A stretch of 36,454 nucleotides of DNA from Chara braunii (Eukaryota; Streptophyta; Charophyceae; Charales; Characeae). The stretch covers positions 496,895 to 533,348 of the forward strand of contig BFEA01000310.1 in the NCBI GenBank assembly GCA_003427395.1, read 5' to 3'. Of the stretch, positions 1-9,860 are shown piece by piece (within the stretch, counting starts at the first letter, position 1; each line of letters begins with the position of its first letter). The notes under the pieces are model-generated. The model was not told where the DNA came from. It saw nothing but the letters and a program-made list of their open reading frames with translations, and ran no database searches. The translations under genes and the position numbers were made by a program.

Positions 1-84
<84 letters not shown>

Positions 85-122
85 CTCTCTCCCTCTCTCT
101 CTTTGTGTGTGTGTGTGTGTCT
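1..122. repeat. Compound microsatellite (CT)n-(CTAT)n-(GT)n
   Basis: The window opens inside an uninterrupted CT dinucleotide run of about 66 bases. It passes through a short CTAT tetranucleotide run and ends in a GT run near 105-120. The left edge is cut by the window, so full length is unknown. No gene is seen between here and position 380. Confidence 0.97.
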
Positions 123-380
123 CTGTGCACGTGCACAAAAAACCACGCACACAATCCTTTCCATCTATGTCTACTTCTCGCCTGACCATCTGAGACCACA
201 GCCTGGTGTGCACTATCCGACAGTGTAACCAAAGGGGAGAGAAAAGATTTGAGAGAACGGCGAGAGAGTGAAAATCCTTGATAAGCACACGCCACAGCTG
301 AGGCTGATGCTACTGCTGCTCAATAACCTACCTATGGCTGTACACTTGCTAACATACGATAACACAATCGTCGCGAGCGG

Positions 381-655
381 ATGCTGGATCCGGCGTTGAC
401 AGCCTCATCATCTATGGACTCAGAGAGAGCCTCGACCATACCGATGATGGAAAGAATGATAAAGAATGAAATGGGCCTTGGCACGTACCTACAAACCCCT
501 CCCCCCCCACCGCGAATGCTGGATCCGGCCATAATAGTTTTATTATGGATGGTCTCAGACAAAGCTGCGACCGTACGGACGATGGAAAGAATGATAAAGA
601 ATGAATGGGGTATTGGCACGTGGCTACAGACCGCCAACCCACGCCCCCCCCCCAC
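381..655. repeat. Tandem duplication of a 135-140-bp unit, two copies
   Basis: Unit 1 (381-515) and unit 2 (516 to about 655) both begin ATGCTGGATCCGG and both contain GATGGAAAGAATGATAAAG. Both then have a GGCACGT..CTACA block and a C-rich tail. They differ by scattered substitutions, so the duplication is not recent. The block lies just past the stop codon of the minus-strand exon that follows, so it is either in the 3' flank of that gene or in an intron. Confidence 0.9.
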
Positions 656-695
656 CGCTTCCCCTCGAATGTGTTCTTCTGCAGCTGGGGTCCGT

Positions 696-1416
696 TCAGA
701 GTGATCTAAGACTCTTGCGGAAGACGAGGCAGCTGATGGAAGACGAGTAGCCGGCGAGTTGCGTGAAGTTGCAGATGACGTAGTCCGGTCTGTGCAATGA
801 GAGATCCAGCTTGTCCATTCCCAAGGAAATTGCCGACGCATCGAGGAGAACATGCCAGCCATTCCTTTGCGCCTCAGATATCCAGTGCAGTGAGTAGCGC
901 GAGCACGCCTGCGAGCCCTTGCTCACTGTTGGGATCAACGGATAGGCAAACAATCCCTTCGGACCGCCATAAGCTCCCGCCCTCGACGACTTCCTCCGGA
1001 TCGTTAGGCTCAGCTGCGAGCCCGCGATATTCAGATTCAACCATGTCTGCTGCGCGGCAAGTACCCTGCCTTTCACCCTCTCCGCCGCGTCCGTCAATCC
1101 CTTCCCCTCCGCTCCTGTCAAGCAGTTCAAGAACATCGGATATCGCGCGAACGGATACGCGTTCGCCATTATGTCCAGACCTGATCGCGCATTAGGCAGA
1201 AAAATCAACGAGTAGTCCGACTCCTTTAACCCGCACCCTTGAAGCACCGCAGAGCGAGCCTGCGACTCTGATGATGACAGAGGGCGCTCGTAGTACGCCA
1301 GAGACGCTCCGCTCCGGTCCATGCCGGATTGTCTTTGTTCTTCGTTGCCTTCCTCGCTTCCTGCCGCTGCTTCGTTTACCTTGCCCTCGACACTTCCCGT
1401 CGGACTGTGAATTTAC
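696..1416 (-). CDS. Exon of a plant-type molybdenum cofactor sulfurase-like (PLP-transferase fold) protein
   Basis: The translation from the Met at 1322 is 208 residues and matches the middle of the plant MOCOS-like family (class V aminotransferase fold). Landmarks in order are a SDYSLIFLPNARSG block (family: EDYSMVF-T-N), NAYPFARYPMFL, KGLFAYPL, RYSLHWISEAQRNGWHVLLDA and HRPDYVICNF, then a C-terminal CLVFRKS. The frame stays open upstream to about 1416, adding a charged Glu/Gly/Ala-rich linker. A possible splice acceptor (TTCACAG) lies near 1405 on the minus strand. Family members run to roughly 600-900 residues, so this is one internal exon or a truncated copy. The position equal to the PLP lysine of ABA3/MOCOS (F-Y-K-[IL]-F-G) reads F-T-Q-L-A-G, so Gln replaces Lys (codon 759-761). 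The frame ends at a TGA at 696-698 soon after the FRKS block. Whether the gene continues in another exon is not visible. Family assignment is firm; activity is doubtful. Confidence 0.82.
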
Positions 1417-2460
1417 GATCAACCGCGTCACTACCACGGCTTCTCACGTCCAGCCTTAGCCTTCCTACCACGCTCACGATTATCGCATACCCTTAAACCG
1501 CCCGATCAGAAGATGGACACAACAGGATTCACCTACTCTAATTCGGGACAAGCTCGATAGAAATCAGGACGTGACCGATGAGCGGGAATGCAGAGAAAAG
1601 TTAGGGCGAGAAAATGCAACAGTGGAAGGAGCAGACAAACACAATCCTTACGAAACGGAAAGACGAAGATGAGGAGAAAGAATGGCCAGCACTGCCACGC
1701 GTGAGGCAATGAGCGAAGAAACGACCACCCTGAATTTCTCGAACACAAGTAAGACTACCCGAGGACCTGCCGTCACCTCCACTCCTTTTCTGCACACCAG
1801 CCGTTCGGCATGAAGCCGATAATTTCAAGACAGAAAGAAATGGCTCTGCGACTCAATCCCACTGATTATGGAAATTCCAAGCGATAAGCGGGAGGCCTTC
1901 TGTTGTCGATTGGATATAACTCTTCTGATGCCTTGTCATTATTACCTGGGAGGTATGATGACATATAAGGAAGGAGCAAAACGCACAGGAATCCTGAGGA
2001 GTACGTTACGTTTGATTGGAATATGAATTTGCCGCTTGTTAAATGAGCCAACTCTCTCTCTCTCCAATCTCCTACCAACCACGAAGATCTACGGGGCACA
2101 GACACAAACTGCGCTGCGCGGGAAGGGGGCTGCAAGCTTTCGGATTCGCGTTCAAGTGGTGTGTGGAGCAAGATGGCGGCAAAACCCATTTTATAGCGTC
2201 TACATGAACATTGTTGCCGCCCTTCCCCCCCCACCCCCCCCTCTCTTCCCCCCTTTGCCTACCTTCCTCCCTCGTGTATGGCGCTTTGTCCTTTTTCCTT
2301 TTGGCGCGCAATGTGATCGCTATCGGACTCGAAAAATGTGATTGACTAGCTATAATAATATAATAGATCATTATTTAATATTTTTTTTAAAAAAGGTGGT
2401 CCGACTGGGAAGTGGTTGGGGAGGGCGTCGCGGTCCCCGACAGCGTCGAGAGCGACCGCA
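1417..2460. other. No recognised gene
   Basis: Short overlapping frames on both strands resemble no family I know. Further exons of the MOCOS-like gene would be expected on the minus strand here, but I could not identify any. Positions 2221-2260 are a C-rich homopolymer stretch. The sequence becomes A+T-rich from about 2340. Confidence 0.6.
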
Positions 2461-2700
2461 AGTGGTGAGGAAAACTCCCAGACGACTCCTTTTTTTTTTC
2501 TTTTTTTTTTTGACGACTCCTTTTTCTTTTTTTTCTTTTTTTTTTCGGGTTTAACGACTCCTTCCTGTGTGGCCAAGGGCCTTGTTGTGGTGAGAAGTGC
2601 TTCGAGTAGCTTTCTCGGTCTTTTTTTTTTTTTAGGGTCTTTTTTTGTTTTTGTTTTTTTCAGGTAGATTTTTTTTTTTTTTTCAAGAATAAAGGTCGGT
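2461..2700. repeat. T-rich minisatellite with GACGACTCC spacers
   Basis: The motif ACGACTCC followed by a long T run broken by single C occurs three times (near 2480, 2513 and 2552). Further poly-T blocks follow at 2620-2685. This is simple sequence with no coding potential. Confidence 0.8.
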
Positions 2701-3231
2701 TAAGGTCAAGTGCGACGATGGCTTACCCCGACGATGCCCCAAGTCCGCCCACATTCTTCCCCCGAGTACAACGCATGGTCATTCTAGCTGTACTTGGCAG
2801 ATCCTCCGGTCTAAATACAGGTTGCAGATGCGTGCGTTGGTACCGCTTGTGGGACTTGGCCCCTGCACTCGGAAATAAGCAGACTCCTCGAGGGAGTCAC
2901 CGTGTGAAGAGGAAGGCGAGCGGTGGGCTCAGCCCCGGCTGACGGGCGGGGCTCCAATAGGAAAAAAGGAAAATCCGCAGCAGCGAGTTTTAGGGCCACA
3001 CGTGGCGACAAAACCCATCAGCTGGATGAAATAGAGACCGCTTGTTTTTCTTCAAATTCAAAGGAGTAGCAACTAACAGTAACAGTCGGTACAAGTCAAC
3101 CTATCTTTTTTTTTTCTTTTTCTTTTTTTTCGTTTTCTTTTCTTTTTTTTTGTTCTTTTTTTTTTGTCTCTTTCATTGGAAAACATTCAACAATCCAGTT
3201 GGTAAGGTTCTTGCCAAAAAAAGGGAAAAAA
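2701..3231. other. No recognised gene; poly-T tracts
   Basis: Mixed-composition sequence runs to about 3040, followed by T-rich tracts at 3100-3170 and an A-run at 3215-3235 just before the SINE head. A short direct repeat GTTGGTAAGGTTC occurs at about 3198 and again at 3237, on either side of the A-run. Confidence 0.5.
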
Positions 3232-3500
3232 AAAAAGTTGGTAAGGTTCGGAAGTGGCATTCAGGAGGTGATGGGTCCAATACCCACTTCCTCATGGACC
3301 TTCCTGCGCATGCTTGGCGCCGGCCACCTAGAGATAGACCACTGGATCCCCCGATCTGCATTGAGCAGAGTCTGCTGATGTTCGTAGGGGAGGGGAACTG
3401 AGGGCAGGCACAGGGATTGGTCCTGTTGGCATGGTCCCTGATGCCACCGCCTGGCCCCGAGCCGGTATTGCCCACCTGCAGGTCGGGAGCAGCCCCCGCA
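3232..3500 (+). mobile_element. tRNA-related SINE copy (family S1)
   Basis: The sequence from 3237 reads like a degenerate tRNA head. An A-box-like GTTGGTAAGGTTCGG is followed 25-30 bases later by a B-box-like GGTCCAATACC at 3274-3284. The same head, with the same spacing, occurs at 14454-14506, which supports a dispersed RNA-polymerase-III-type element. The tail portion from about 3350 (GAGTCTGCTGATGTTC then a G-rich stretch) is shared with 35205-35350. The right boundary is approximate and I did not find a clear target duplication. Confidence 0.6.
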
Positions 3501-3614
3501 TGTTCTCTCTCATGCACTGTTCTGGCTGCTACGCCGATCCCCGTATGCCTACAATTAGGAGTAGTGGTAGGTAGGAAGTGTGAGGTGAAATTGAGAGAAG
3601 AATATGGCTTTAAT

Positions 3615-4256
3615 CAGGGTCACCTGACCGAACGTTCGGGGGCCCCCGGGCTGGCCCCCGAACGTTCGGGCGTTCGAACGTTCGGGCGTTCGGGGTCCCG
3701 TTCGGGGGCCGAACACCTCCAGGTTCGGCCCCTGCCAAAAACGTTTTCAGGGCCTAAAAATAACTTTTTGTCTCTAAATGTTTTTTTGTGCGTTCTCTAT
3801 GATGTAACCTACATGCGTATAAATTTTGAAGCCATTCTGCTAAGCCGAAAAAACATTAAAGATGGGGGTGTCAAAACGTGCTCCCTTACTCACTATTTTG
3901 TTTTTTTTCACTTTGAACTTTTTGTTTTCACTTTATTTCGGGGCCTAAAAAAATTTATTATTTTTTAAACATTTTTTAATGAGTTATTGATTATGTAAAC
4001 TACATATCTGTAAATTTTCAGGGCATTTGTTAATGCCAAAAAATAATTAAAAATCGGCAAAGATGGCGGTGTCGAAAAGGTGCTGGCACACTCACTCATT
4101 TTAGTTCTCTTTTTATTTTTTCTTATTTTTATCATAGTGTTTATTTTCTGTATTTGTTTTTTATTCAAATTTGGTAACGAATTTGGATGTAGTGCCCAAG
4201 CAAAGGTTGTTTAGTTTATTTTTCTCCATAACATATTTTTTTGTCGGAATTAAAAA

Positions 4257-4290
<34 letters not shown>

Positions 4291-4392
4291 GTCCGCGTTC
4301 GGCCCGAACGGCTGAACGCCTTCCGAAGGGGTCCCGTACATTCCGGAGTTCGGATTCGGGCGTTCGGCCCGTCCCGAACGCCAGTAACCCTG
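3615..4392. mobile_element. Non-autonomous hAT-like DNA transposon (778 bp) with 8-bp TSD
   Basis: The 8-bp duplication GCTTTAAT flanks both sides exactly (3607-3614 and 4393-4400). The ends are imperfect inverted repeats: the left starts CAGGGTCACCTGACCGAACG, and the right read inward starts CAGGGTTACTGGCGTTCGGG. An 8-bp target duplication with CAGGG-type termini is the signature of hAT elements. Subterminal zones on both sides are packed with GAACGTTCGG/GTTCGG palindromes, which are candidate transposase-binding sites. There is no transposase ORF. The interior is T-rich, with a diverged internal tandem duplication and a poly-T run at 4260-4289. Superfamily is inferred from termini and TSD only. 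Confidence 0.88.
3748..4135. repeat. Diverged internal tandem duplication (about 190-bp unit) inside the hAT-like element
   Basis: Two blocks each begin GGGCCTAAAAA followed by T-rich sequence (from about 3750 and about 3941). Each continues with a GATGTAACCTACATG/TATGTAAACTACATA block, then a TAAATTTT block and an AAAGATGG-GG-GTGTC block, then CACTCA..TTTT. The copies are clearly related but well diverged. Confidence 0.75.
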
Positions 4393-4404
4393 GCTTTAAT
4401 AAAA

Positions 4405-4895
4405 TAAAATAAAAAAAATCAACGATCGAGGCCGGGGATCCTCACAATTTAACCCGGAGTTATCCTGGCAGCCTAAGTCAGTTTCGCTTATGGTGAGTCA
4501 AGGACTGTCCTCAAACGTACCCTTCTTTTTTTTTTCTTTTTTTTTTTATAACAACCCCTCTAGTGCTAGTGGTGCTGGTAAGAGCAGACACCACTACCAC
4601 CTTGAGGAGAGACTCCTTCTATTGGTGGGGAGCATCACCTGCTGGAAAACGGGTCCAGCACCCCTGTTACAGAATGAAACAAGATGAATCAGAAAGCAGA
4701 AAACATGACAGAATATTTGAAAAAAACCTGCCAGCATTGATTACTCTGGATTTCCAGAGGATTAACGGAGCAGGGTGCTGAAGGGTGTTGCTGATGACAC
4801 TCCTCTCCTCCTTTTTTTTTTTTTAAGGCCCAGTGCCCAAGGCTTATATTACCAAAATAAGATTGAGGCCGGGGTCCTCACAGTCTACCCGGAGT
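4405..4895. repeat. Pair of direct repeats (about 45-55 bp) flanking a T-rich/mixed segment
   Basis: GAGGCCGGGG followed by TCCTCACA and ACCCGGAGT is present at about 4426-4461 and again at about 4864-4895, preceded in both by an AAAATAA-rich stretch. The segment between holds two poly-T runs (4524-4547 and 4811-4824) and no gene. It may be a short direct-repeat-flanked element, but the repeats are too short to call LTRs. Confidence 0.65.
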
Positions 4896-5312
4896 GGCCA
4901 AATAGGAATGTGCCTCTACACCCCATAGGGGCGCCAGATCCAAACAACATCACCCTAGCACTATTTCTTCGTAATCCACCCTTCCTGCTTTACAGGATCA
5001 ACCCTACTCTCATATTCATTCATATCCATACCAAGCCCTTGAGACTATACTCAGCCCTGTGGGGGGAAAGGGGTCTGGAAACTCCGATACTGGTCGTAAG
5101 GGGATTACTGGTTCTATCATAGTCCAATTATTGAAAGCAAGATAATAATCCCGTCTCAGCTCTTCTTCTTCACCTCTCTTTGCACCTTCCCATTTAACCT
5201 TCCTTATCTTTCCTCCATGGGTTCCTCCTAGCCTTGATTGGTTGAATCGTTGTATGTGTTGAAGTATTTCTTTTTTCGAAGATAAGAATTGAACTTTTTT
5301 CTTGCACTGTTC
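4896..5312. other. No recognised gene; 3' flank of LINE copy A
   Basis: On the minus strand this lies downstream of the LINE stop at 5313-5315 and could include its 3' UTR. I see no poly(A)-type tail that would fix the element's end. Confidence 0.4.
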
Positions 5313-6278
5313 TCATTCCATAATAATGTCTGTTTGTATTTGCTGTTTAATTGTGTCTTTTAATTCCGGTCCGTCAAGCCGTACCCCCTCCATTTCATAT
5401 GTACATCTCCTTAACCATATGGCCCATAGTACCGCTCTTCTGCCTATATTGAACAAATTTTGTGAAAATTCATCAATAGACTCAGGGGACCAGGTTTCAA
5501 GAAGAAGGGTTTTCCAGTCCGATGGTCACTAGATTTGTGTTTCGAGATTAGACCATATACGATCCCACCACCTCCAAAGCCAAACTTCCCCGGGACATTG
5601 AAGGAAGACATACTCGATAGTTTCAGGAATTAATTTGGATGGAAACGGCGACCTACAAAATTTACACCAGGGAAGTGTTATTCCCCTTTGTTCCAATGTT
5701 GTTCTATCTATAAGCCAGTTATTTGTAGGTAGGCACCTATGTTCTATTTGCCATTGTAGTGATGCCACTTTAGCAGTCTTAATTTTGGTCTTACTAAACC
5801 ATTTTACCTTTTTTAATGATTCTTTATTAATGTTGAGATGCTTCATCCATCTTTTCTCAACTTTATCATTTAAGATAATTATGGGCCGAAGCATCCTGTA
5901 AGTGGATTTTACTGACAGCGTGTGGAAAGCACAAGAGTACTTCGTTCCTTTTCTTCTTGTATTGGACCATGTCCAGATAACCGGGTCTAGGGTCAGATGA
6001 CTTACGGGTGTATAAGGTTCAAAAGCTATCCATTTATCTTTGTGTCTCAATACTCAGACCTTGAACATCTGGTCTTTTGTTACCCTACTTATATTATTTT
6101 GATCATTGATTATGACATTGAGATTACTATCCATTTCATATGTAGTGAGGAGAATCTCCCCTTTTTTCAATACTGCAACTATGCCAGCATAGATTGCTCT
6201 GGATTCCAGATGATTGATTGAGCATGTAAAAAGAAAAAATAGAGGAGGGAACCTTTTCGCCCCGCTATTAGGCACCAA
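5313..6278 (-). pseudogene. LINE copy A: post-RT region with zf-RVT domain (decayed)
   Basis: This is the C-terminal third of a plant-type LINE ORF2, reading leftward. It has a conserved pre-finger block (D-Q-M-F-K-V, then D-P-V-I-W-T-W), a core block AKVASLQWQIEHRCLPTN, a zinc finger (CKFC, ET-EYVFLQCP) and a WRWWDRIW block. The tail matches VLWAIW...MEGV. The zf-RVT domain (zinc-binding region of retroelement reverse transcriptases) sits after the RT domain in such LINEs. One frame runs through the whole stretch but carries an in-frame TGA near 6051 and a TAG-TGA pair at 5526-5531, and ends at TGA 5313-5315. No RT domain is attached, so this is a 5'-truncated, inactive copy, typical of target-primed insertion. 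Copies B and D share these blocks. Confidence 0.82.
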
Positions 6279-6579
6279 ATATCAACTTTAACATCCTGGT
6301 TCCTTCCTCCCCCAACTATCTCTCACTGATATGAACCAGAAAGTCATCTCATTCTGCCAGAAGTTTCTCCTCCCTTGAATCCTGCTTGAATCTTGCTTAT
6401 CGTTTCCCCTCTCCACATCCTTCCATTGGTCGCTTGCGGGCAAGGTACTATGGTCGTTACCCGGTGGGCACCAGGATTCAACCATAGTCCTTATGTTAGT
6501 ATTTTCAGTAGGGAGAGGGCATGGGGTGGGAAGGGATCAGAGAAGTCTGGGGGGGGCGAAGGGGGAAGGAGGATTCGAT
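6279..6579. other. Junction between LINE copies A and B; nothing recognised
   Basis: About 300 bases with only short frames. It may be the 3' UTR of copy B (minus strand). No A-rich tail or target duplication was found. Confidence 0.4.
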
Positions 6580-7475
6580 ATGAGTCCATTCCTTGAACAC
6601 CAAAATGTAATCCCTTGCCCCTTCCAGAACATAATTGCAGTCAGGGACGTCTCTGCTCCATTCTACTTTGGCTATCCACCCTTCTCTATCTCCGCCTAAC
6701 CATTCCTTATAGAACTTAGTGATTGCCTATTTCACATCTTCGAGTTGGTGGTAATATCTTCCTTTCAGTTCTTGTTGAACTTCGTGTTGGATTTGTTCTG
6801 TAATCTCTGCTCCATCTGCGCATACTTTTTCCATGACCAATAAGCATTGCCACCAGCATAATGCCCATAGTACGACTCACCTCCCCAGCTTGTACATGTT
6901 CTCTGTGAAGACCATTACCTCCCGCATTGGCTAGTGTCCCGCCAGGACCAAGGCCAGGGTTTTTCTATGTCCATTTTTCTCCATACCTTATCCCACCATC
7001 TCCATGTGAATTGTGCAATCGGGCACTGCATGAAAATATGCTTTGTTGTTTCGACATTCTTTTGAGCTGGAAAGTGCCTAAGACATCGCAGACATCAGGG
7101 CAGTGCTAGCCCTTTCTGTTCTAGATTGGTATGGTCTACAACCCAGCCGTTGGATGGCAAACAACGGTGTGCTATTTGCCACTGCAGCGAGGTGCCCTTA
7201 GCCGGTTTGGACTTCGAAATCCGGTCTTGGAACCACTTAATTGGTGTGAGATGACAACGATCCACATTGAGGTACTTGGCCCATCGGTGAATGAATCATG
7301 TCTCTTAGATTGCGCTTAGGCCTCACCCATTGTCATTCCAAAGGGTCAAAAGTTAACTTATCGATGCTTTCTTTTGGATGGAAAACCGTATATCCTTCTC
7401 CATCCTCTAGGACCCTAACTCGGTATAAGGCATCTCGGTCATGCCATTCAAAGGGGGTTTGACTACCGTGTAACC
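6580..7475 (-). pseudogene. LINE copy B: post-RT/zf-RVT region (decayed)
   Basis: Reading leftward from about 7475 are a HDRDALYRVRVLEDGEG block, a RWAKYLN block, TSLQWQIAHRCLPSNGWVV, a degenerate finger, HIFMQCPIAQFTWRWWDKVW and a tail block ending MEKVCADGAEITEQIQ. These align one-for-one with copy A but with many substitutions, so the two are separate old insertions of one family, not a recent duplication. The frame is interrupted by stop codons and shifts. No RT domain is present. Copy A lies about 300 bases away in the same orientation. Confidence 0.78.
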
Positions 7476-7611
7476 TATTGGCCCTAGTAATGTTGAGAAA
7501 ACGTTAATGATGTGTATATTTTTCATCACACATATTTTATGTGTGTAACTTACTCCAACTACCTTTTCATTATCCTAGGTGTTCCTCACCCTTTTCTACA
7601 ATTTTCATGAC

Positions 7612-8830
7612 TTATTTGGAAGGTTGCAGGTTTTTCATACCCCATGTTTTTCTCAGGTATAAAAAAAAATTGGCCATAGGGTATGGATTCAAGGTGTTCA
7701 GGTCCTTCATCACTTCAGGATGATTCGGGATATTCAGGTATCTAAAACATGTGGTCATAGGACTTGGTTTCAGGTTGTTCAGGTCCTTAACCACTTCAGG
7801 ATGATTCGGGAAGTTCAGCTATGGAAAATATCTGACCATAGGGCCTCGTTTTAAGGTGTTCAGGTCCTTCATCACTTCAAGATGATTCGGGATGCTCAGG
7901 TATAAAAAACAGGTAACCAGACGATCTTGTTTCAGGGTATTCGGGTTCTTCGTTATTTCAGGATGATTCAGGATGTTCATATATAAAAAATAGGTGGCCA
8001 TAGGGCCTGGTTTCATAATGTTCAGGTCCTTCATCACTTCAGGATGATTCAGGATGCTCAAGTATAAAAAACAGGTGGCCATATGACCTCGTTTTAAGGT
8101 TTTCGGGTCCTTCATCACTTCAGGATGATTCAGGATGCCCATGTATAAAAACCAAGTGGCCATAGAACCTGGTTTTAGGGTGTTCGGGTCCTTCATTACT
8201 TCAGGATGATTCAAGATGCTAAGGTATCTAAAACAGGTGGTTCTAGGGTCTGGTTTCAGAGTGTTCAGGTCCTTCGCCTCTTCATGACGATTCGGGATGC
8301 TCAAGTATCAAGAAGAGGTGGCCATAGAGTCTGGTTTCGGGGTGTTCAAGTCCTTCATCACTTCAGGATGATTCTTGATGTTCATGTGTCAAAAATAGGA
8401 GGTCATACGGTGTAGTTTCAGGGTGTTCAGGTCCTTCATCACTTCAGGATGATTCGGGATGCTTTGGTACAAAAAACAGGTGACCATAGGGTCTAGTTTT
8501 AGGGTGTTCAGGTCCTTCATCACTTCAGGATTATTCGAGATGCTCAGGTGTGAAAAACAGGTGGCCATATGATCTGGTTTCAGGGTGTTCAGGTCGTTCA
8601 TCACTTCAGGGTGATTCGGGATGTTCAAGTATAAAAAAGAGGTGGCCATAGGGTCTGGATTCAGGGTGTTCACTTCCTTCATGACTTCAGGATGGTTCGG
8701 GATGTTCATGTACAAAAAATAGGTGGCCATAGGGTCTGGTTTCAGGGTGTTCAAGTCCTTCATCACTTTAGGATGATTCAGGATGTTCAGGTATAAAAAA
8801 CAGATGACCATAAGGCTTGGTTTCAAGATG
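7612..8830 (-). repeat. 81-bp minisatellite, about 15 units, near-continuous 27-codon frame on minus strand
   Basis: Each unit contains CAGGTCCTTCATCACTTCAGG and ATAAAAAACAGGTGGCCATAGG with scattered substitutions. On the minus strand every unit reads a 27-residue repeat of the type NHPEVMKDLNTLKPDPMATC-FLYLNI. Because 81 is divisible by three, one frame runs through the array, broken only by a TAG near 7817 and two TGA codons between 8304 and 8391. Substitutions often change amino acids, which argues against a selected protein. No start context, promoter or non-repeat domain is attached. I call it satellite DNA with an incidental frame, and record a repeat protein as the alternative. Confidence 0.9.
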
Positions 8831-9860
8831 CTTTCATACCATTCAAGATTTTCACTACTTCAAGTCCGTTCATGATTTTTATGATGCCCTTTATATATCA
8901 TGAAAATCATGAACGATCTTGAAGTGGTGAAGACCATGAATGGTCTTAAAGCACCCCCCCGGTGGCCAGTGTGGGGGGGTGTTTTTATACCATTCATGAT
9001 CTTCACAACTTCAGGTTCATTCATGATTTTCATGATCCTCTTTATGCATTATGAAAATCATGAATGATTTTGAAGTAGTGAAGACCATGAATGGTCTAAA
9101 AACACCCCCGATTGGCGGGCGAGGGTGTTTTCAAACTATTCACGATTTTCACCAGTTCAGGTCTGTTCATGATTTTCATGATGCTCTTTATGCATGATGA
9201 AAATCATGAACGATCTTGAAGTGGTGAAGACCATGAATGGTCTGAAAACACCCCCCGGGTGGCAGGGGGTTAGTGTTTTTATGCTTTCATACCATTCATG
9301 ATTTTCACCACTTCAAGTTCGTTCATGATTTTCTTAATGTGTTTTTGTACATCATGAAAATCATTAACGATCTTGAAGTGGTGAAGACCATGAATGGTCT
9401 GAAAGCACCTCCCCGGCGGCCGGGGGGGGTGCTTTCATACCATTCATGATCTTCACCACTTCAGGTTCATTCATGATTTTCATGATGCTCTTTATGCATA
9501 ATGAAAATCAAGAACGATCTTGAAGTAGTGAAGAGGGAGGAATGGTCTGAAAACACCCTCTCGGTGTTCGGGGGGATGCTTTTAAACCATTCACGATCTT
9601 CATCTGTTCAGGTTGATTCATGATTTTTATGATGCTCTTTATGCACGAGGAGGGGGGGGGGCTTAATACTATTCATGATCTTCACCTTCAGGTTTATTCA
9701 CGATTTTCATACGGGTGAAAATCAATCATGATCTTCATCGCTTTCGGTTCATTCATGATTTTCATAATGCTCTTTAAAAATCAGGGGAAGAGTGTTTTCA
9801 TATCATTCATGATCTTCACCGCTTTATGTTTGTTCATGATTTGCATTATTGGGAAGATAG
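8831..9860. repeat. Tandem array of roughly 150-bp hairpin-forming units
   Basis: Units start with ACCATTC-like sequence at 8838, 8989, 9135, 9291, 9439 and 9586 (spacing 146-156), then decay to partial units up to about 9860. Each unit has a left arm (ACCATTCATGATCTTCACC... to TTCATGATTTTCATGA) and a loop around CTCTTTATGCA. Its right arm is the near-perfect reverse complement (TCATGAAAATCATGAACG... to GACCATGAATGGT), about 45-50 bases per arm. Between units lies a second, smaller inverted repeat of the type AACACCCCC/GGGGGTGTT. The units share words with the neighbouring 81-bp array. Confidence 0.92.

Noticed and set aside
4405-4895. A short LTR retrotransposon or TRIM bounded by the direct repeats.
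   Set aside because: Repeats are under 60 bases, there is no primer site or polypurine tract, and no target duplication was found.
6054-6278. A minus-strand frame resembling a LINE RNase H domain (LESRAIYAGI, acidic block).
   Set aside because: It continues in frame through a TGA into LINE copy A and aligns with the pre-zf-RVT block of copies B and D, so it is not RNase H.
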